64,000 bases of DNA from Dyella dinghuensis (GTDB taxonomy: Bacteria; Pseudomonadota; Gammaproteobacteria; Xanthomonadales; Rhodanobacteraceae), in assembly GCF_003977615.1 (NCBI RefSeq), contig NZ_RYZR01000008.1, positions 1 to 64,000 of the forward strand. The letters run 5' to 3'. Shown here piece after piece: positions 39,157 to 50,054 of the stretch. Positions within the stretch are counted from its first letter, which is position 1. Each line of letters opens with the position of its first letter. A model generated the notes under the pieces. The model ran no database searches. It saw nothing but the letters and a program-made list of their open reading frames with translations, and was not told the origin of the DNA. Both the position numbers and the translations under genes were made by a program.

Positions 39157-39275
39157 GCAACGCATCGGCGCAGTGGCATTTCGATCCACGCGTGGCTTCG
39201 CTCGCGTATGCCCTCGTTTTCGTCGCTTTTTGGTGGCGATTGTCTGGATCATGGATCGGCACCGGATTTATCTGA
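39153..39275 (+). pseudogene. 40-aa membrane ORF, probable remnant of NagX-like acyltransferase
   Basis: This ORF overlaps the GH20 stop by ATGA and encodes a 40-residue protein with one hydrophobic helix, ASLAYALVFVAFWW. The segment resembles the last helix of HGSNAT-like acyltransferases (NagX/DUF5009), which belong with N-acetylglucosamine genes. An in-frame deletion of the middle of such a gene would leave this start and end. A genuine small membrane protein is the alternative. The similarity is recalled from family patterns and was not checked. Confidence 0.4.
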
Positions 39276-39376
39276 AGCTTTGACATCCGGCCGAGCTGCC
39301 CCATGGTGCGCCGCGGCAAGGATTGCCGTATCCTGAGTAGCTTTCCCACGCTTTGGATAGATGTAAGGAGTGCCCC

Positions 39377-39913
39377 ATGGGTTTGGATATGGTTAGCGCC
39401 GGCCGCGACGTGCCGAATGAAATCAACGTCGTTATCGAGATTCCGAAGGATGCGGAACCGGTCAAATACGAGGTGGACAAGGAAAGTGGCGCGATCTTCG
39501 TGGATCGCATTCTCTCCACCCCCATGCGCTACCCCTGCAATTACGGCTACGTGCCGGGCACGCTGGGCGGCGATGGCGATCCGCTGGACGCGCTGGTGAT
39601 CCTGCCGCTGCCGCTGATCCCCGGTTCGGTGATCCGCTGCCATCCGGTCGGCATGCTGCACATGACGGACGAAGCCGGTAGCGACGAAAAGCTGCTCGTG
39701 ATTCCGTCTTCGAAGATCTTCCCGGGTTACTCGCACATCGAGGACATCAAGGGTGTGTCGCCGCACTGGCTGGAACGCATCGGCCACTTTTTCGAGCACT
39801 ACAAGGATCTCGAGAAAGGCAAATGGGTGAAGATCGAAGGCTGGGTCGGCGCGGAAGAGGCCAAGGCCGAAATTCGAGCCGGCATCGAACGCCATAAAAA
39901 GCACAAGAACTGA
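39377..39913 (+). CDS. ppa: soluble inorganic pyrophosphatase (family I)
   Basis: A 178-residue cytoplasmic enzyme hydrolysing PPi to phosphate. Family I landmarks are IEIPKDAEPVKYEVDK, NYGYVPGTLGGDGDPLDALV (the metal-binding Asp cluster), HIEDIKGVSPHWL and HFFEHYKDLEKGKWVKIEGW. AAGGAG precedes the ATG at 39377. It is a second route for PPi besides HppA (26040-28067). A strong terminator follows. Confidence 0.97.
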   Translation: MGLDMVSAGRDVPNEINVVIEIPKDAEPVKYEVDKESGAIFVDRILSTPMRYPCNYGYVPGTLGGDGDPLDALVILPLPLIPGSVIRCHPVGMLHMTDEAGSDEKLLVIPSSKIFPGYSHIEDIKGVSPHWLERIGHFFEHYKDLEKGKWVKIEGWVGAEEAKAEIRAGIERHKKHKN

Positions 39914-39936
39914 TCCATCATTTGGATGGCCAAACG

Positions 39937-39966
39937 GCGCGTCTTCCGTGGAGGGCGCGCTTTTTT
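39937..39966 (+). terminator. Rho-independent terminator after ppa
   Basis: GCGCGTCTTCC and GGAGGGCGCGC pair fully (with G-U pairs) around a 2-nt loop at 39937-39960, followed by six T residues. Confidence 0.88.
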
Positions 39967-40146
39967 ATTGGGCGACTTTTATTGAGCTATCTTCAAGCCA
40001 CGTTTCCACAATGGCATGTCGCGAAACTGCCCGGCCAAAAAGTCGACAAATGTCGAGCACCTCAGGCGTAATCGGGGAATGGCCGACTATCCATTTTCTG
40101 CACATTCGTTTGACTATGAGAGTCCAGAGATTCAGGAGGCATCATC

Positions 40147-41163
40147 ATGAAAGCCATTGCACTAACGCGATACCTGCCCATCGACGACCCGCAATCACTG
40201 ATGGAAGTTGAACTTCCCACACCGGCAATCGGCGAGTACGACCTGCTGGTGCGCATCGAAGCGGTATCGGTCAATCCGGTGGATACCAAGGTTCGCTCGC
40301 CCAAGCCACAGGTGGAAGCGCAGCCGCGCGTGCTTGGTTACGACGCAGCGGGTGTCGTCGAGGCAGTCGGTGCGTCCGTAAAAGCTTTCAAACCCGGTGA
40401 TGAGGTGTATTACGCGGGCGATATCACGCGTGCCGGAAGCAATGCACAGTATCAGGCGGTAGACGCACGCCTTGCAGCGCTTCGCCCGCGCAAACTCAGC
40501 GCGGCGGAATCCGCCGCGTTGCCGCTCACGGCGATCACCGCATGGGAACTGTTGTTCCAGCGCATGCCGTATGACAGCGAACATGGCGGCAAGGGAAAAT
40601 CATTGCTGATCATCGCGGGTGCGGGCGGTGTTGGATCGATTGCGATTCAACTGGCGCGGCGCGCCGGCTTCACCGTCATCGCCACGGCATCGCGTCCGGA
40701 AACGCAGGCATGGTGCCGTGCGATGGGTGCGCAGCATGTGATCGATCATCGTCAATCGCTTGCGCCGCAGTTGTCGGCACTCGGTTTCTCACAGATCGAC
40801 GCTGCCATGAATCTCGCGGACACCGTACGCTACTGGGACGTTTTGGGCGAATTGCTTGCGCCCGAGGGGCATGTTGGACTGATCGTCGAGCCCAGCGCTC
40901 CGCTCCATATCGGCGATCCGTACAAGGCGAAATGCATCGGCATTCACTGGGAGATGATGTTCGCGCGCCCGCGCTTCAAAACGCCGGACATGGCGGAACA
41001 AGGACGCATACTGGCGCGCGTGGCGTCGCTGGTCGACAGCGGGGAATTGCGCAGCATTCAGCAAGAATCACTCAGCCCCATCAACGCCGAAAACATGCGC
41101 GAAGCGCATCGCCGATTGGAATCGGGCACAACCATCGGCAAACTGGTGGTGTCGGGCTGGTGA
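40147..41163 (+). CDS. MDR-family zinc-type alcohol dehydrogenase-like oxidoreductase
   Basis: A 338-residue medium-chain dehydrogenase/reductase. The N-terminal GroES-like domain (VSVNPVDTKVRSP, VLGYDAAGVVEAVG, PGDEVYYAG) lacks a structural-zinc Cys cluster, and the Rossmann domain has AGAGGVGSIAIQLARR for NAD(P). The pattern fits the zinc-type alcohol dehydrogenase-like subfamily, probably an NADPH quinone or enone reductase. GGAGG is upstream of the ATG. Substrate unknown. Confidence 0.9.
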   Translation: MKAIALTRYLPIDDPQSLMEVELPTPAIGEYDLLVRIEAVSVNPVDTKVRSPKPQVEAQPRVLGYDAAGVVEAVGASVKAFKPGDEVYYAGDITRAGSNAQYQAVDARLAALRPRKLSAAESAALPLTAITAWELLFQRMPYDSEHGGKGKSLLIIAGAGGVGSIAIQLARRAGFTVIATASRPETQAWCRAMGAQHVIDHRQSLAPQLSALGFSQIDAAMNLADTVRYWDVLGELLAPEGHVGLIVEPSAPLHIGDPYKAKCIGIHWEMMFARPRFKTPDMAEQGRILARVASLVDSGELRSIQQESLSPINAENMREAHRRLESGTTIGKLVVSGW

Positions 41164-41173
41164 TGAAAAACCT

Positions 41174-41201
41174 GCTCTCCGTACGTAAAAGCACGGAGAG
41201 C
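41174..41201 (-). terminator. terminator of ferritin-like gene (between convergent genes)
   Basis: A 9-bp stem GCTCTCCGT/ACGGAGAGC with a 10-nt loop. On the minus strand it is followed by AGGTTTTTC, so it fits termination of the ferritin-like gene; the plus side has no T-run. Confidence 0.7.
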
Positions 41202-41216
41202 AATTGCCTGAATTGC

Positions 41217-41801
41217 TTACTTGCGCTTGGATTTCGCCGGCGCCGGTTTGGCGGGCTCGCCTTTCTTGCCAAGCTCATCCAGCAACGTAGATAGATCCTC
41301 GGCGTGCTCTTCCTCCATCGCAAGAATCCCTTCCATCAAACGGCGCGACGTCGAATCGTTGTTACCAAGGTAATCCACTATCTCGCGATAGCTGTCGATG
41401 GCGATGCGTTCAGCGACGAGATCTTCCTTGATCATGTCGACCAGATCGTCGCCTTCCACATAGTCGGCGTGGCTACGTGAGAGCAAACCTTCGGGATTGA
41501 AATTCGGCGCACCGTCCAGCTGCGTGATGCGCTCGGCAATCAGGTCCGCATGACCCTGCTCTTCATTGGCATGTTCGAGGAATTCCGCCGCGACGCTTTT
41601 CGCATGGATGCCCTTGGCCATGTAGTAATGCCGCTTGTAGCGCAGCACGCATACGATCTCGGTGGCGAGCGCCTCGTTCAAAATCTTCACCACGACCTTG
41701 CGATCGGCCTTGTAACCGGGGGTGATGGCGCCCTGATCGATGTGCTCGCGCGCGCGTTTGCGGATGGTCTCGATGTCGCTCAGAAACGGCTTGGCCGCCA
41801 T
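41217..41801 (-). CDS. bacterioferritin-like (ferritin-like domain) protein
   Basis: A 194-residue four-helix ferritin-like protein. Di-iron ligand motifs are present: Glu in NEALATEIVCVLRYKRH, ExxH in LEHANEEQGHADL, Glu in KEDLVAERIAIDSY and ExxH in MEEEHAEDL. A Lys/Pro/Ala-rich tail (GEPAKPAPAKSKRK, last 14 residues) is added to the core. Function is iron storage or oxidative protection; no haem Met is evident. It is divergent from nothing close, with a 115-nt gap to the DUF3224 gene upstream. Confidence 0.9.
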   Translation of the reverse strand: MAAKPFLSDIETIRKRAREHIDQGAITPGYKADRKVVVKILNEALATEIVCVLRYKRHYYMAKGIHAKSVAAEFLEHANEEQGHADLIAERITQLDGAPNFNPEGLLSRSHADYVEGDDLVDMIKEDLVAERIAIDSYREIVDYLGNNDSTSRRLMEGILAMEEEHAEDLSTLLDELGKKGEPAKPAPAKSKRK

Positions 41802-41916
41802 GGCGGTCTCCTTGTAGCGATGGCTTGAGGATGAAGGCGATCCATCCTCACGTCACCGACGCGAAGTACCGGTGAAAATCCGGTAGTGAAGCCGTTCGAC
41901 GTTCAGACTGTGGGAC

Positions 41917-42309
41917 TTATCCGGGCAAGTTATAGTCGAAAACGTAGGCGTGTTTGCCCTGCTCGATCTGGATTTCCATCGTCCCGGTAAGACCGGTCAA
42001 CGCGTCCGTACCCGAGTCAGGCACCACGGTAATCACCAGACTGGGAACGCCACGATTCATGATGCCGGTGTGCTGTAGCACGAAAGTGCCGCGCTTGCCG
42101 TGCAGCACGCCCGTCACGCGTTCCATGGCGACATAGCCGGCCGAACCCTGCACGCTGCTCATGGCAGCGATCATTTCGCCAAGGCTAGTCGCCTCCAGAT
42201 CGCCATGAAATTGTTTGTCGATGGTCTGGCGCCCGAGATTGGCCGCTTCGATACCCTGTGTGGGCGGCTGTGGCGCGAGCTTTACGTCAAAAGGTCCAGT
42301 GGCCTGCAT
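41917..42309 (-). CDS. DUF3224 domain protein
   Basis: A 130-residue beta-rich protein with the DUF3224 pattern (GPFDVKL, HGDLEATSLGEMIAAM, GSAGYVAMERVTGVLHGKRGTFVLQHTG, VPDSGTDALTGLTG). These lipocalin-like proteins, sometimes labelled allene-oxide-cyclase-barrel-like, have no established role. It has no signal peptide. It is divergent from the AraC gene at 42401, with a 91-nt shared control region. Confidence 0.9.
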   Translation of the reverse strand: MQATGPFDVKLAPQPPTQGIEAANLGRQTIDKQFHGDLEATSLGEMIAAMSSVQGSAGYVAMERVTGVLHGKRGTFVLQHTGIMNRGVPSLVITVVPDSGTDALTGLTGTMEIQIEQGKHAYVFDYNLPG

Positions 42310-42400
42310 GACAGGAATCTCCGATTGGCTTTATGCCCGCGACATTAGTACAACTCAGACCCGTGACGATTGGAAAAACGCGACATACCCGGACAGATCG

Positions 42401-43210
42401 ATGACGACCGGCGGCCCAGGTCTACCTCGCGGCGTTCTGCACCAGCGCCTGCAACACGGCGAATTTCAGCATGCCCGTCGCGCGCCATCGTCGCGTCTCG
42501 CCGGCTTGATCGAACACTATTGGCACGTATCGTGGGACTTGCGCGACCTGCCCGCGCAAACGCAGGAAACCCTGCCGCATCCCAATGTTCAGTACGTGGT
42601 CGAACCGGGGCTGACAGCCATCTATGGCGTACACACGGGCCGATTTACGCGCATGCTCGAAGGCCGCGGCCGCGTGTTCGGCATCAAGTTCAAGGCGGGA
42701 GGCTTTTTCCCGTTCTATGGACAGCCTGTATCCGGTTTGATGGATAGTTCGCTCGATCCATCAACGATTTTCGGTAGCTCTGCCGCCGGTTTTGAAAAGC
42801 AGATTCTTGCAGGCGACAGCATCGATGCAATGGCCGACGTTGCGGACCAGTTACTGCTCACGCATTTGCCTGCGGATGATCCGAACGTCGCGCGTGTCAG
42901 CACGCTTGTCGCCACAGTCGCGAACGACCGTAGCATCACGTCCGTTGAAGAATTGGCGTCGCGTGCAGCGCTAACCAAGCGCACATTGCAACGACTCTTC
43001 GATCAGTACGTCGGTGCAGGACCGAAATGGGTGATCAACCGTTATCGGCTTCATGAAGCCGTGGCGCAGCTGCAAGCGGGCGTAGCGATCGATTGGACGG
43101 AACTCGCGCTGGCACTGGGCTATTTCGATCAGGCCCATTTCATTCGCGACTTTCGCAAGCTGGTTGGGCGAACGCCTGCGGAATACGCGAACAAGGAACG
43201 TCAGCCGTAA
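42401..43210 (+). CDS. AraC family transcriptional regulator (DUF6597-type N-terminus)
   Basis: A 269-residue regulator. The N-terminal 150 residues (LAGLIEHYWHVSWDLRD, TLPHPNVQYVVEPG, FGIKFKAGGFFPFYG) resemble the DUF6597 sensory domain, and the C-terminal part has two helix-turn-helix motifs (SVEELASRAALTKRTLQRLFDQYV and LALGYFDQAHFIRDFRKLVGRTPAEY). The ATG at 42401 is chosen over an upstream extension overlapping DUF3224. It probably regulates the divergent DUF3224 gene; the signal is unknown. Confidence 0.9.
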   Translation: MTTGGPGLPRGVLHQRLQHGEFQHARRAPSSRLAGLIEHYWHVSWDLRDLPAQTQETLPHPNVQYVVEPGLTAIYGVHTGRFTRMLEGRGRVFGIKFKAGGFFPFYGQPVSGLMDSSLDPSTIFGSSAAGFEKQILAGDSIDAMADVADQLLLTHLPADDPNVARVSTLVATVANDRSITSVEELASRAALTKRTLQRLFDQYVGAGPKWVINRYRLHEAVAQLQAGVAIDWTELALALGYFDQAHFIRDFRKLVGRTPAEYANKERQP

Positions 43211-43265
43211 GCGTGAAGACGTGCTGGATGGCTGTGGCAGCGCGCCACAGCCATCCGTCGTTGCA

Positions 43266-45325
<2,060 letters not shown>

Positions 45326-45372
45326 CAAAGTCGTATTTGACCACGAAGCGGGGTTACAGACGAGTGTAGAAC

Positions 45373-46023
45373 TCAGTGCGGGGCGTACGCGCGCAGGAAC
45401 ATGGCAACGCCGGCACGCGCGTTTTCTTCCACTTCCCGGGTATAGGTCTGCACGCATTCGGCGCAGCCGAACATGCGGCGCATCATCATGTCGCCCTTGA
45501 TCAGCGACATGAACTGCATGGAAGCGCGCGGCACGTTGTCGATATCGAGCTTGTGCGAGTCAACCGCTTGCTGCAGCAGGCGTTCCATCAACCCACGGGT
45601 ACGCATGGGGCCTTCTTCCCACATCAGCTTGCCGTAACGGGGATTGCCCTGACGGCAGTCGCTGAGAATGGCGCGGAAAGTACCGACGTTTTCCTGGTCG
45701 CAATCCAGCTTTGCGTGAACCAGGGCAACGCGGTTGAGGATCTCGCCAATGTCGGCACTGGGGTCGAAGCTGTAGATATCTTCCGGCAGAAGGTCCTGGA
45801 TGCGCGCGCGAATGACTTCGCGGAACAAATTGTCCTTATCACCAAAATGACTATAGACCGTCAGTTTGGACACGCCTGCTTCGGCGGCAATGGCGTCCAT
45901 GCTGGTGCCGGCGAAGGCGTTGCGGATGAACAGGGCTTTGGCAGCCTCCAGGATCGCCGCACGCTTCTCCATGTCTTTCGGGCGACCAGGCCCGTGAGCT
46001 TTGGTGAGCGGGATCGAGTTCAT
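45373..46023 (-). CDS. TetR family transcriptional regulator
   Basis: A 216-residue regulator with an N-terminal helix-turn-helix (MEKRAAILEAAKALFIRNAFAG, then MDAIAAEAGVSKLTVYSHFGDKDNLF) and an all-helical ligand domain that looks like the TetR_C_7/AefR class. The C-terminal part has an unusual FGCAECVQTY with a Cys pair. The start at 46023 has GAAGGTG upstream; a longer frame was rejected. It faces away from the methyltransferase-tolC genes, so control of efflux through TolC is possible but not shown. Confidence 0.9.
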   Translation of the reverse strand: MNSIPLTKAHGPGRPKDMEKRAAILEAAKALFIRNAFAGTSMDAIAAEAGVSKLTVYSHFGDKDNLFREVIRARIQDLLPEDIYSFDPSADIGEILNRVALVHAKLDCDQENVGTFRAILSDCRQGNPRYGKLMWEEGPMRTRGLMERLLQQAVDSHKLDIDNVPRASMQFMSLIKGDMMMRRMFGCAECVQTYTREVEENARAGVAMFLRAYAPH

Positions 46024-46056
46024 GGTTGCACCTTCACAAATCAGTTTACCCAATTT

Positions 46057-46062
46057 ATTATA
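46057..46062 (-). promoter_or_regulatory. -10 box for tetR
   Basis: TATAAT on the minus strand, an exact -10 consensus, 33 nt before the tetR ATG. No good -35 is visible at the usual spacing. The flanking AT-rich bases may overlap the regulator's own operator. Confidence 0.5.
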
Positions 46063-46086
46063 CGGGACGGTTTAATTATTTCCTGA

Positions 46087-46440
46087 ATGATACCGAATAT
46101 TCGCGATATGTGTGAAACGACTCCTGAACTGGCTCTCACGGCCCCCTATCGCCACGCCCAGCGCCTGCTGGCCGGATGGCTGGAGCGGGATGTGGTCGGC
46201 GCCCTGCGCGAGGTGTTCGCGGTGCGTGCCGCGTTAGCAAGCTTGAATGGCGTCGAGCAGCACCGTTTGTCGCGATGGCTGGCGTGGTTGTGCGTATCGG
46301 CGGCCAGCCGTGGCGAATCGATTCTCGGACGTATCCGGCGACTGGATTTAACCCTCGGGGCGAGCACCGAAAAAGCGCTTTCGCAGCTACCCGCCGGGAT
46401 GGATTTTCAGGCCGTGCGCAACCGTCGAAAGAGTGCGTAA
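46087..46440 (+). CDS. hypothetical protein (117 aa)
   Basis: Small ORF divergent from tetR. The product is helical and Arg/Leu/Ala-rich with no recognised domain. Neither the first ATG (46087) nor the second (46108) has a clear ribosome site, but codon use is like that of the neighbours. It lies 162 nt before the methyltransferase gene. Confidence 0.5.
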   Translation: MIPNIRDMCETTPELALTAPYRHAQRLLAGWLERDVVGALREVFAVRAALASLNGVEQHRLSRWLAWLCVSAASRGESILGRIRRLDLTLGASTEKALSQLPAGMDFQAVRNRRKSA

Positions 46441-46602
46441 GTGTCCGCGGACACAGCTATTTACATGACTTACGTCAGATCATCGCGATGACTTCCGGCA
46501 CTTCGTACAACCTGGCTCAACCCGCAGGCTAACCATTGTCGAAACAGGGGCTAAACGCGTATCCTTTTTGACCTTTTTCGATCTCCAAAGGCTTGTTTCC
46601 AG

Positions 46603-47262
46603 ATGGCGATGAACTTCGATCAGGCGCGTCAAAACATGGTTGAGAACCAGGTGCGCCCCTGGGAGGTGCTGGATGGCCGCGTGCTCGAGGTACTGGGCCG
46701 CGTACGCCGCGAAGACTTCGTGTCGCCCGACCACCGCCAGCTGGCTTTCGCCGACCTGTGCCTGCCCATCGGCCACGGCGAAGTGATGATGAAGCCGGTC
46801 GTCGAAGGCCGTGTGCTACAAGCCCTCGCGCTGCAGCCGGAAGACCATGTGCTGGAAATCGGCACGGGCACGGGCTTCCTCACCGCCTGCATGGCGAACC
46901 TCGCCGGCCGCGTCACCAGCGTGGATATGCATGCCGACTTCACCGCCGCAGCGGGCCCGCGCCTGCAGGCCGCGGGGGTCAGCAATGCCGAGCTGGTGAC
47001 GGGTGAAGCCGTCACCGCCTGGCAACCGCAGGGCACGTTCGACGCCGTGGTTGTCACAGGCGCCGTCCATCGTATTCCCGACCGTTTTCTTGGCTGGCTG
47101 AAGCCAGGCGGCCGACTGCTCGTCGTTCGTGGCGATTCGCCGGTTCAGCATGTAATGCTGCTCACCCACGAAGGCAATGGCCGTTTCCGCGAAGAGAGCT
47201 TGTTCGAGACGGATCTCCCGTACCTCGCGCACGCCGAACCACCCCGCCGTTTCGTTTTCTGA
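46603..47262 (+). CDS. protein-L-isoaspartate O-methyltransferase family protein
   Basis: A 219-residue SAM-dependent methyltransferase. It starts MNFDQARQNMVENQVRPWEV and has the SAM motif VLEIGTGTGFLTACMA and LKPGGRLLVVRG. This PCMT-like type is often encoded just before tolC in proteobacteria, as it is here (32-nt gap). Whether it repairs isoaspartyl residues or has another substrate is unclear. Confidence 0.9.
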   Translation: MAMNFDQARQNMVENQVRPWEVLDGRVLEVLGRVRREDFVSPDHRQLAFADLCLPIGHGEVMMKPVVEGRVLQALALQPEDHVLEIGTGTGFLTACMANLAGRVTSVDMHADFTAAAGPRLQAAGVSNAELVTGEAVTAWQPQGTFDAVVVTGAVHRIPDRFLGWLKPGGRLLVVRGDSPVQHVMLLTHEGNGRFREESLFETDLPYLAHAEPPRRFVF

Positions 47263-47294
47263 TCCCGCTACCCCGAAACCCCACGAGGCAACCC

Positions 47295-48650
47295 ATGCGC
47301 TTGAAGCTTCTGACCCTTGCCCTGTCGTTGGCTGCAGTATCCCTGCCCAGCCATGGCGAGGATTTGCTGGATGCATACCGTCAGGCGCGTGCGAACGACC
47401 CTGTACTGGCCCAGGCTGACGCCACCCGACTCGCCGTCCGCGAAGGCGTGCCACAGGCGCGTGCGCTGCTGTTGCCGCAAATCAATGGCTCGATGAGCCT
47501 GACGCAGCAGAGCGCCAGCGGCGGCAGTAGCAGCTCCAGCAGCAGCGCGTTGGACAGCGGCGCGGGGAACTTCGACTACGGGCACATCCGTACACGCTCG
47601 GTTGGCGCGGAAGTGGATCAAACCGTCCTCAATCTCGCCGATATCGCGAACCTGCAAGCCGCCCACTCCACCGCGAATGCGCAGGACCAGACCTACGATG
47701 CCGCTGCGCAGGATCTTTTCGTCCGCGTCGCGACCGCCTACTTCACCGTGTTGAGCGATGAAGATCAGGTCACCTTCGCCAAGGCGAACGAAGAAGCGCT
47801 GCGCGTGACCTACGATCAGGCCGATCAGCAGTACAAGGTCGGCATTGCGGCGGTCACCAACGTGTATCAGGCCAAGGCACTGTACGAGGCGTCCAAGGCC
47901 ACTACCATCAGCGACGAGAACACACTGGCCAACGATCGCCAGGCGCTGACGGTGATCACCGGCCAACCGACGGGCGACTTGAAGAAGCTGCGAGAGGATG
48001 TCCCGCTGGACGAACCTTCTCCTGCCGATCCGCAGGCGTGGGTGGATGTCACCAGCAAGAGCAACCCGAACATCCTGTCGGCGCAATATTCCGTCGATGC
48101 GGCCGAGCACAGCGTCAACGCTGCGCGCGCCGGCCATCTGCCGACCATTTCGGCAAGCCTGAGCCGCGACAAGAGCACGGCATGGGCCGAGAACGGTGGC
48201 TACAACCCGCTGGGCAACGGCCGCTGGGGCAACACCATCGGCCTCACGCTGTCGGTACCTATCTTTTCCGGCGGCTTGACCCAATCGAAGGTTCGCCAGT
48301 CGATCGATCAGCGTGACGAAGCGCAGGATTCGCTGGAATCCATCCGCCGCCAGTCGATCCAGAACACGTTGAACTACTACAACTCCGTGATTGCCGGCAT
48401 CAGCGAAGTGAAGTCGGGCAAGTCCTCGGTCGAATCGGCGCAGGAAGCACTCAGTGCGACCAAAGCCGGCTTCCAGGTCGGTACGCAGATCATGCTGGAC
48501 GTGCTGAATGCGATTCAGGTGTTGACGCAAAACCAGAGCCAGTATTCGCTCGCCCGCCATCAGCTGGTGCTCAATCGTCTGCTGCTGAGACAGTCGGCCG
48601 GCACGATCGATTACAAGGACATGGAATACATCAATACGTTGTTGCAGTAA
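47295..48650 (+). CDS. tolC: TolC family outer-membrane efflux protein
   Basis: A 451-residue outer-membrane channel that forms the exit duct of multidrug efflux pumps and type I secretion systems. A signal peptide (about 1-21) precedes two similar halves with helical barrels: the first starts DLLDAYRQARANDPVL and the second near VTSKSNPNILSAQYSVDAAEHSV. Strand-forming stretches (IGLTLSVPIFSGG) lie between. A Ser-rich insert (SASGGSSSSSSSALDS, about 73-88) is unusual. A bidirectional terminator follows. Confidence 0.95.
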   Translation: MRLKLLTLALSLAAVSLPSHGEDLLDAYRQARANDPVLAQADATRLAVREGVPQARALLLPQINGSMSLTQQSASGGSSSSSSSALDSGAGNFDYGHIRTRSVGAEVDQTVLNLADIANLQAAHSTANAQDQTYDAAAQDLFVRVATAYFTVLSDEDQVTFAKANEEALRVTYDQADQQYKVGIAAVTNVYQAKALYEASKATTISDENTLANDRQALTVITGQPTGDLKKLREDVPLDEPSPADPQAWVDVTSKSNPNILSAQYSVDAAEHSVNAARAGHLPTISASLSRDKSTAWAENGGYNPLGNGRWGNTIGLTLSVPIFSGGLTQSKVRQSIDQRDEAQDSLESIRRQSIQNTLNYYNSVIAGISEVKSGKSSVESAQEALSATKAGFQVGTQIMLDVLNAIQVLTQNQSQYSLARHQLVLNRLLLRQSAGTIDYKDMEYINTLLQ

Positions 48651-48674
48651 TTGCTTCACGCGTAGCACAAAAAA

Positions 48675-48699
48675 GGCCGGGAAATCCCGGCCTTTTTTT
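48675..48699. terminator. bidirectional terminator between tolC and waaA
   Basis: A 7-bp stem GGCCGGG/CCCGGCC with a 4-nt loop (48675-48692), followed by seven T (48693-48699) and preceded by a run of A, so it can stop both tolC and the convergent waaA transcripts. Confidence 0.92.
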
Positions 48700-49963
48700 A
48701 TTCCTGCAGCATGCGGTCGATCAGCTTCATCACGCGCCCCACCGCACCGCGCTCGCTGTCGAACACCACGCGCGCTTGCCGGCCCATCTGAGTGCGTTGC
48801 TCGGTATCGTGCAGAAGCCCAAGCACCTCTTCACCCAGCGCTTCACTTTGCAGCACGCGCCTTGCACCGCCGCCGCGAATCAACGCGAGCGTGATTTCCT
48901 CGAAGTTGAAGGTATGCGGCCCCACGAGCACCGGCTTGGCCAAAGCCGCAGGTTCCAGCACGTTGTGACCGCCGATGGGCACAAGGCTGCCGCCGACAAA
49001 TGCGAGATCGGACGCCGCAAAAAACGGCATGAGTTCGCCCATCGTATCGATCAGAAACACCTGATGTGCCGCACCGGGAACGCGATCGATGCTGCGCATG
49101 GCCATCGAGAAACCAAGACTGCGCACCGAATGTTCGACCAGACGAAAACGCTCCGGATGTCGCGGCGCAATCAGCAACAATGCATCGGGAAAACGCTTGA
49201 GCACTTCGAGATGCGCTTCCAACACGGCGAGCTCTTCGCCTTCGTGCGTGCTGGCCGCAATCCACACCGGCCGCAGATGACCCCACTGCTTGCGAAAGAG
49301 TGGGCCACCTTCCAGCGCCGCCATCGGCACCGGCATATCGAATTTGAGGTTGCCGCTTACGGTGACCATCGCCGGGTCGGCACCGAGCAACCGATAACGC
49401 GCCGCATCCGTGCGCGATTGCGCCGCAATCTGGCGCACGCAGCGCAAGGCCGAACGAAGCAGCGCGCGCATCGGCGCGTAACCACGCAGCGAACGCCCCG
49501 AGAGCCGTGCGTTGACGATCATCAGCGGAATCCCGCGACGATGGCAGCCGAAATACAGATTCGGCCAGATTTCGGTCTCCACAATCAGCGCCAGCCGCGG
49601 CCGTATCTGGGTCAAAAAGCGGTGCACGGAAAACGGCAGGTCATACGGCAGATAGACATGAAACACGCTGTCGCCGAACAACTGCGTGACGCGCGCGGAA
49701 CCGGTGGGCGTCACCGTCGTCACCACCAGTGGAGCGTTGGGATAATCCTCGCGCAACGCCTTGATCAACGGCTCGGCTGCGTTCACCTCACCGACCGAGA
49801 CGGCATGCACCCAGATGCTGCCGCGCAGATCCGGCGACTTGAAAATGCCGAAGCGCTCCGGCCACCGCTCGTGGTAATTGCCATAGCGCATACCGCGTGT
49901 CAGCAGCCGCATCACGATGATCGGCGTGGCCAGGTACATCAAAATCGTATACAGATAGCGCAA
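48698..49963 (-). CDS. waaA: 3-deoxy-D-manno-octulosonic acid (Kdo) transferase
   Basis: A 421-residue GT30 enzyme at the inner membrane that adds Kdo to lipid IVA in LPS biosynthesis. An N-terminal membrane anchor (YLYTILMYLATPIIVM) precedes the GT-B domains, with VHAVSVGEVNAA, ETEIWPNL, NARLSGRSL, TVSGNLKFDM, ASTHEGEE and VGGSLVPIGGHNVLEPAAL. No ATG precedes the anchor, so TTG at 49963 (GGGGA upstream) is taken; ATG at MYLATP would shorten the anchor. It is divergent from lpxL. Confidence 0.95.
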   Translation of the reverse strand: MRYLYTILMYLATPIIVMRLLTRGMRYGNYHERWPERFGIFKSPDLRGSIWVHAVSVGEVNAAEPLIKALREDYPNAPLVVTTVTPTGSARVTQLFGDSVFHVYLPYDLPFSVHRFLTQIRPRLALIVETEIWPNLYFGCHRRGIPLMIVNARLSGRSLRGYAPMRALLRSALRCVRQIAAQSRTDAARYRLLGADPAMVTVSGNLKFDMPVPMAALEGGPLFRKQWGHLRPVWIAASTHEGEELAVLEAHLEVLKRFPDALLLIAPRHPERFRLVEHSVRSLGFSMAMRSIDRVPGAAHQVFLIDTMGELMPFFAASDLAFVGGSLVPIGGHNVLEPAALAKPVLVGPHTFNFEEITLALIRGGGARRVLQSEALGEEVLGLLHDTEQRTQMGRQARVVFDSERGAVGRVMKLIDRMLQE

Positions 49964-50054
49964 CGGACATCCCCAACGGTGACACCGCAGTATAAGAGGC
50001 CGCGCAAGCCCCGAAAGCGGGCCAAGCCCCTTAGGCACCGGTACAATACGCAGG

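Noticed and set aside
47268-48668. 466-codon frame opposite tolC
   Set aside because: Antisense of tolC with no motif or start signals.
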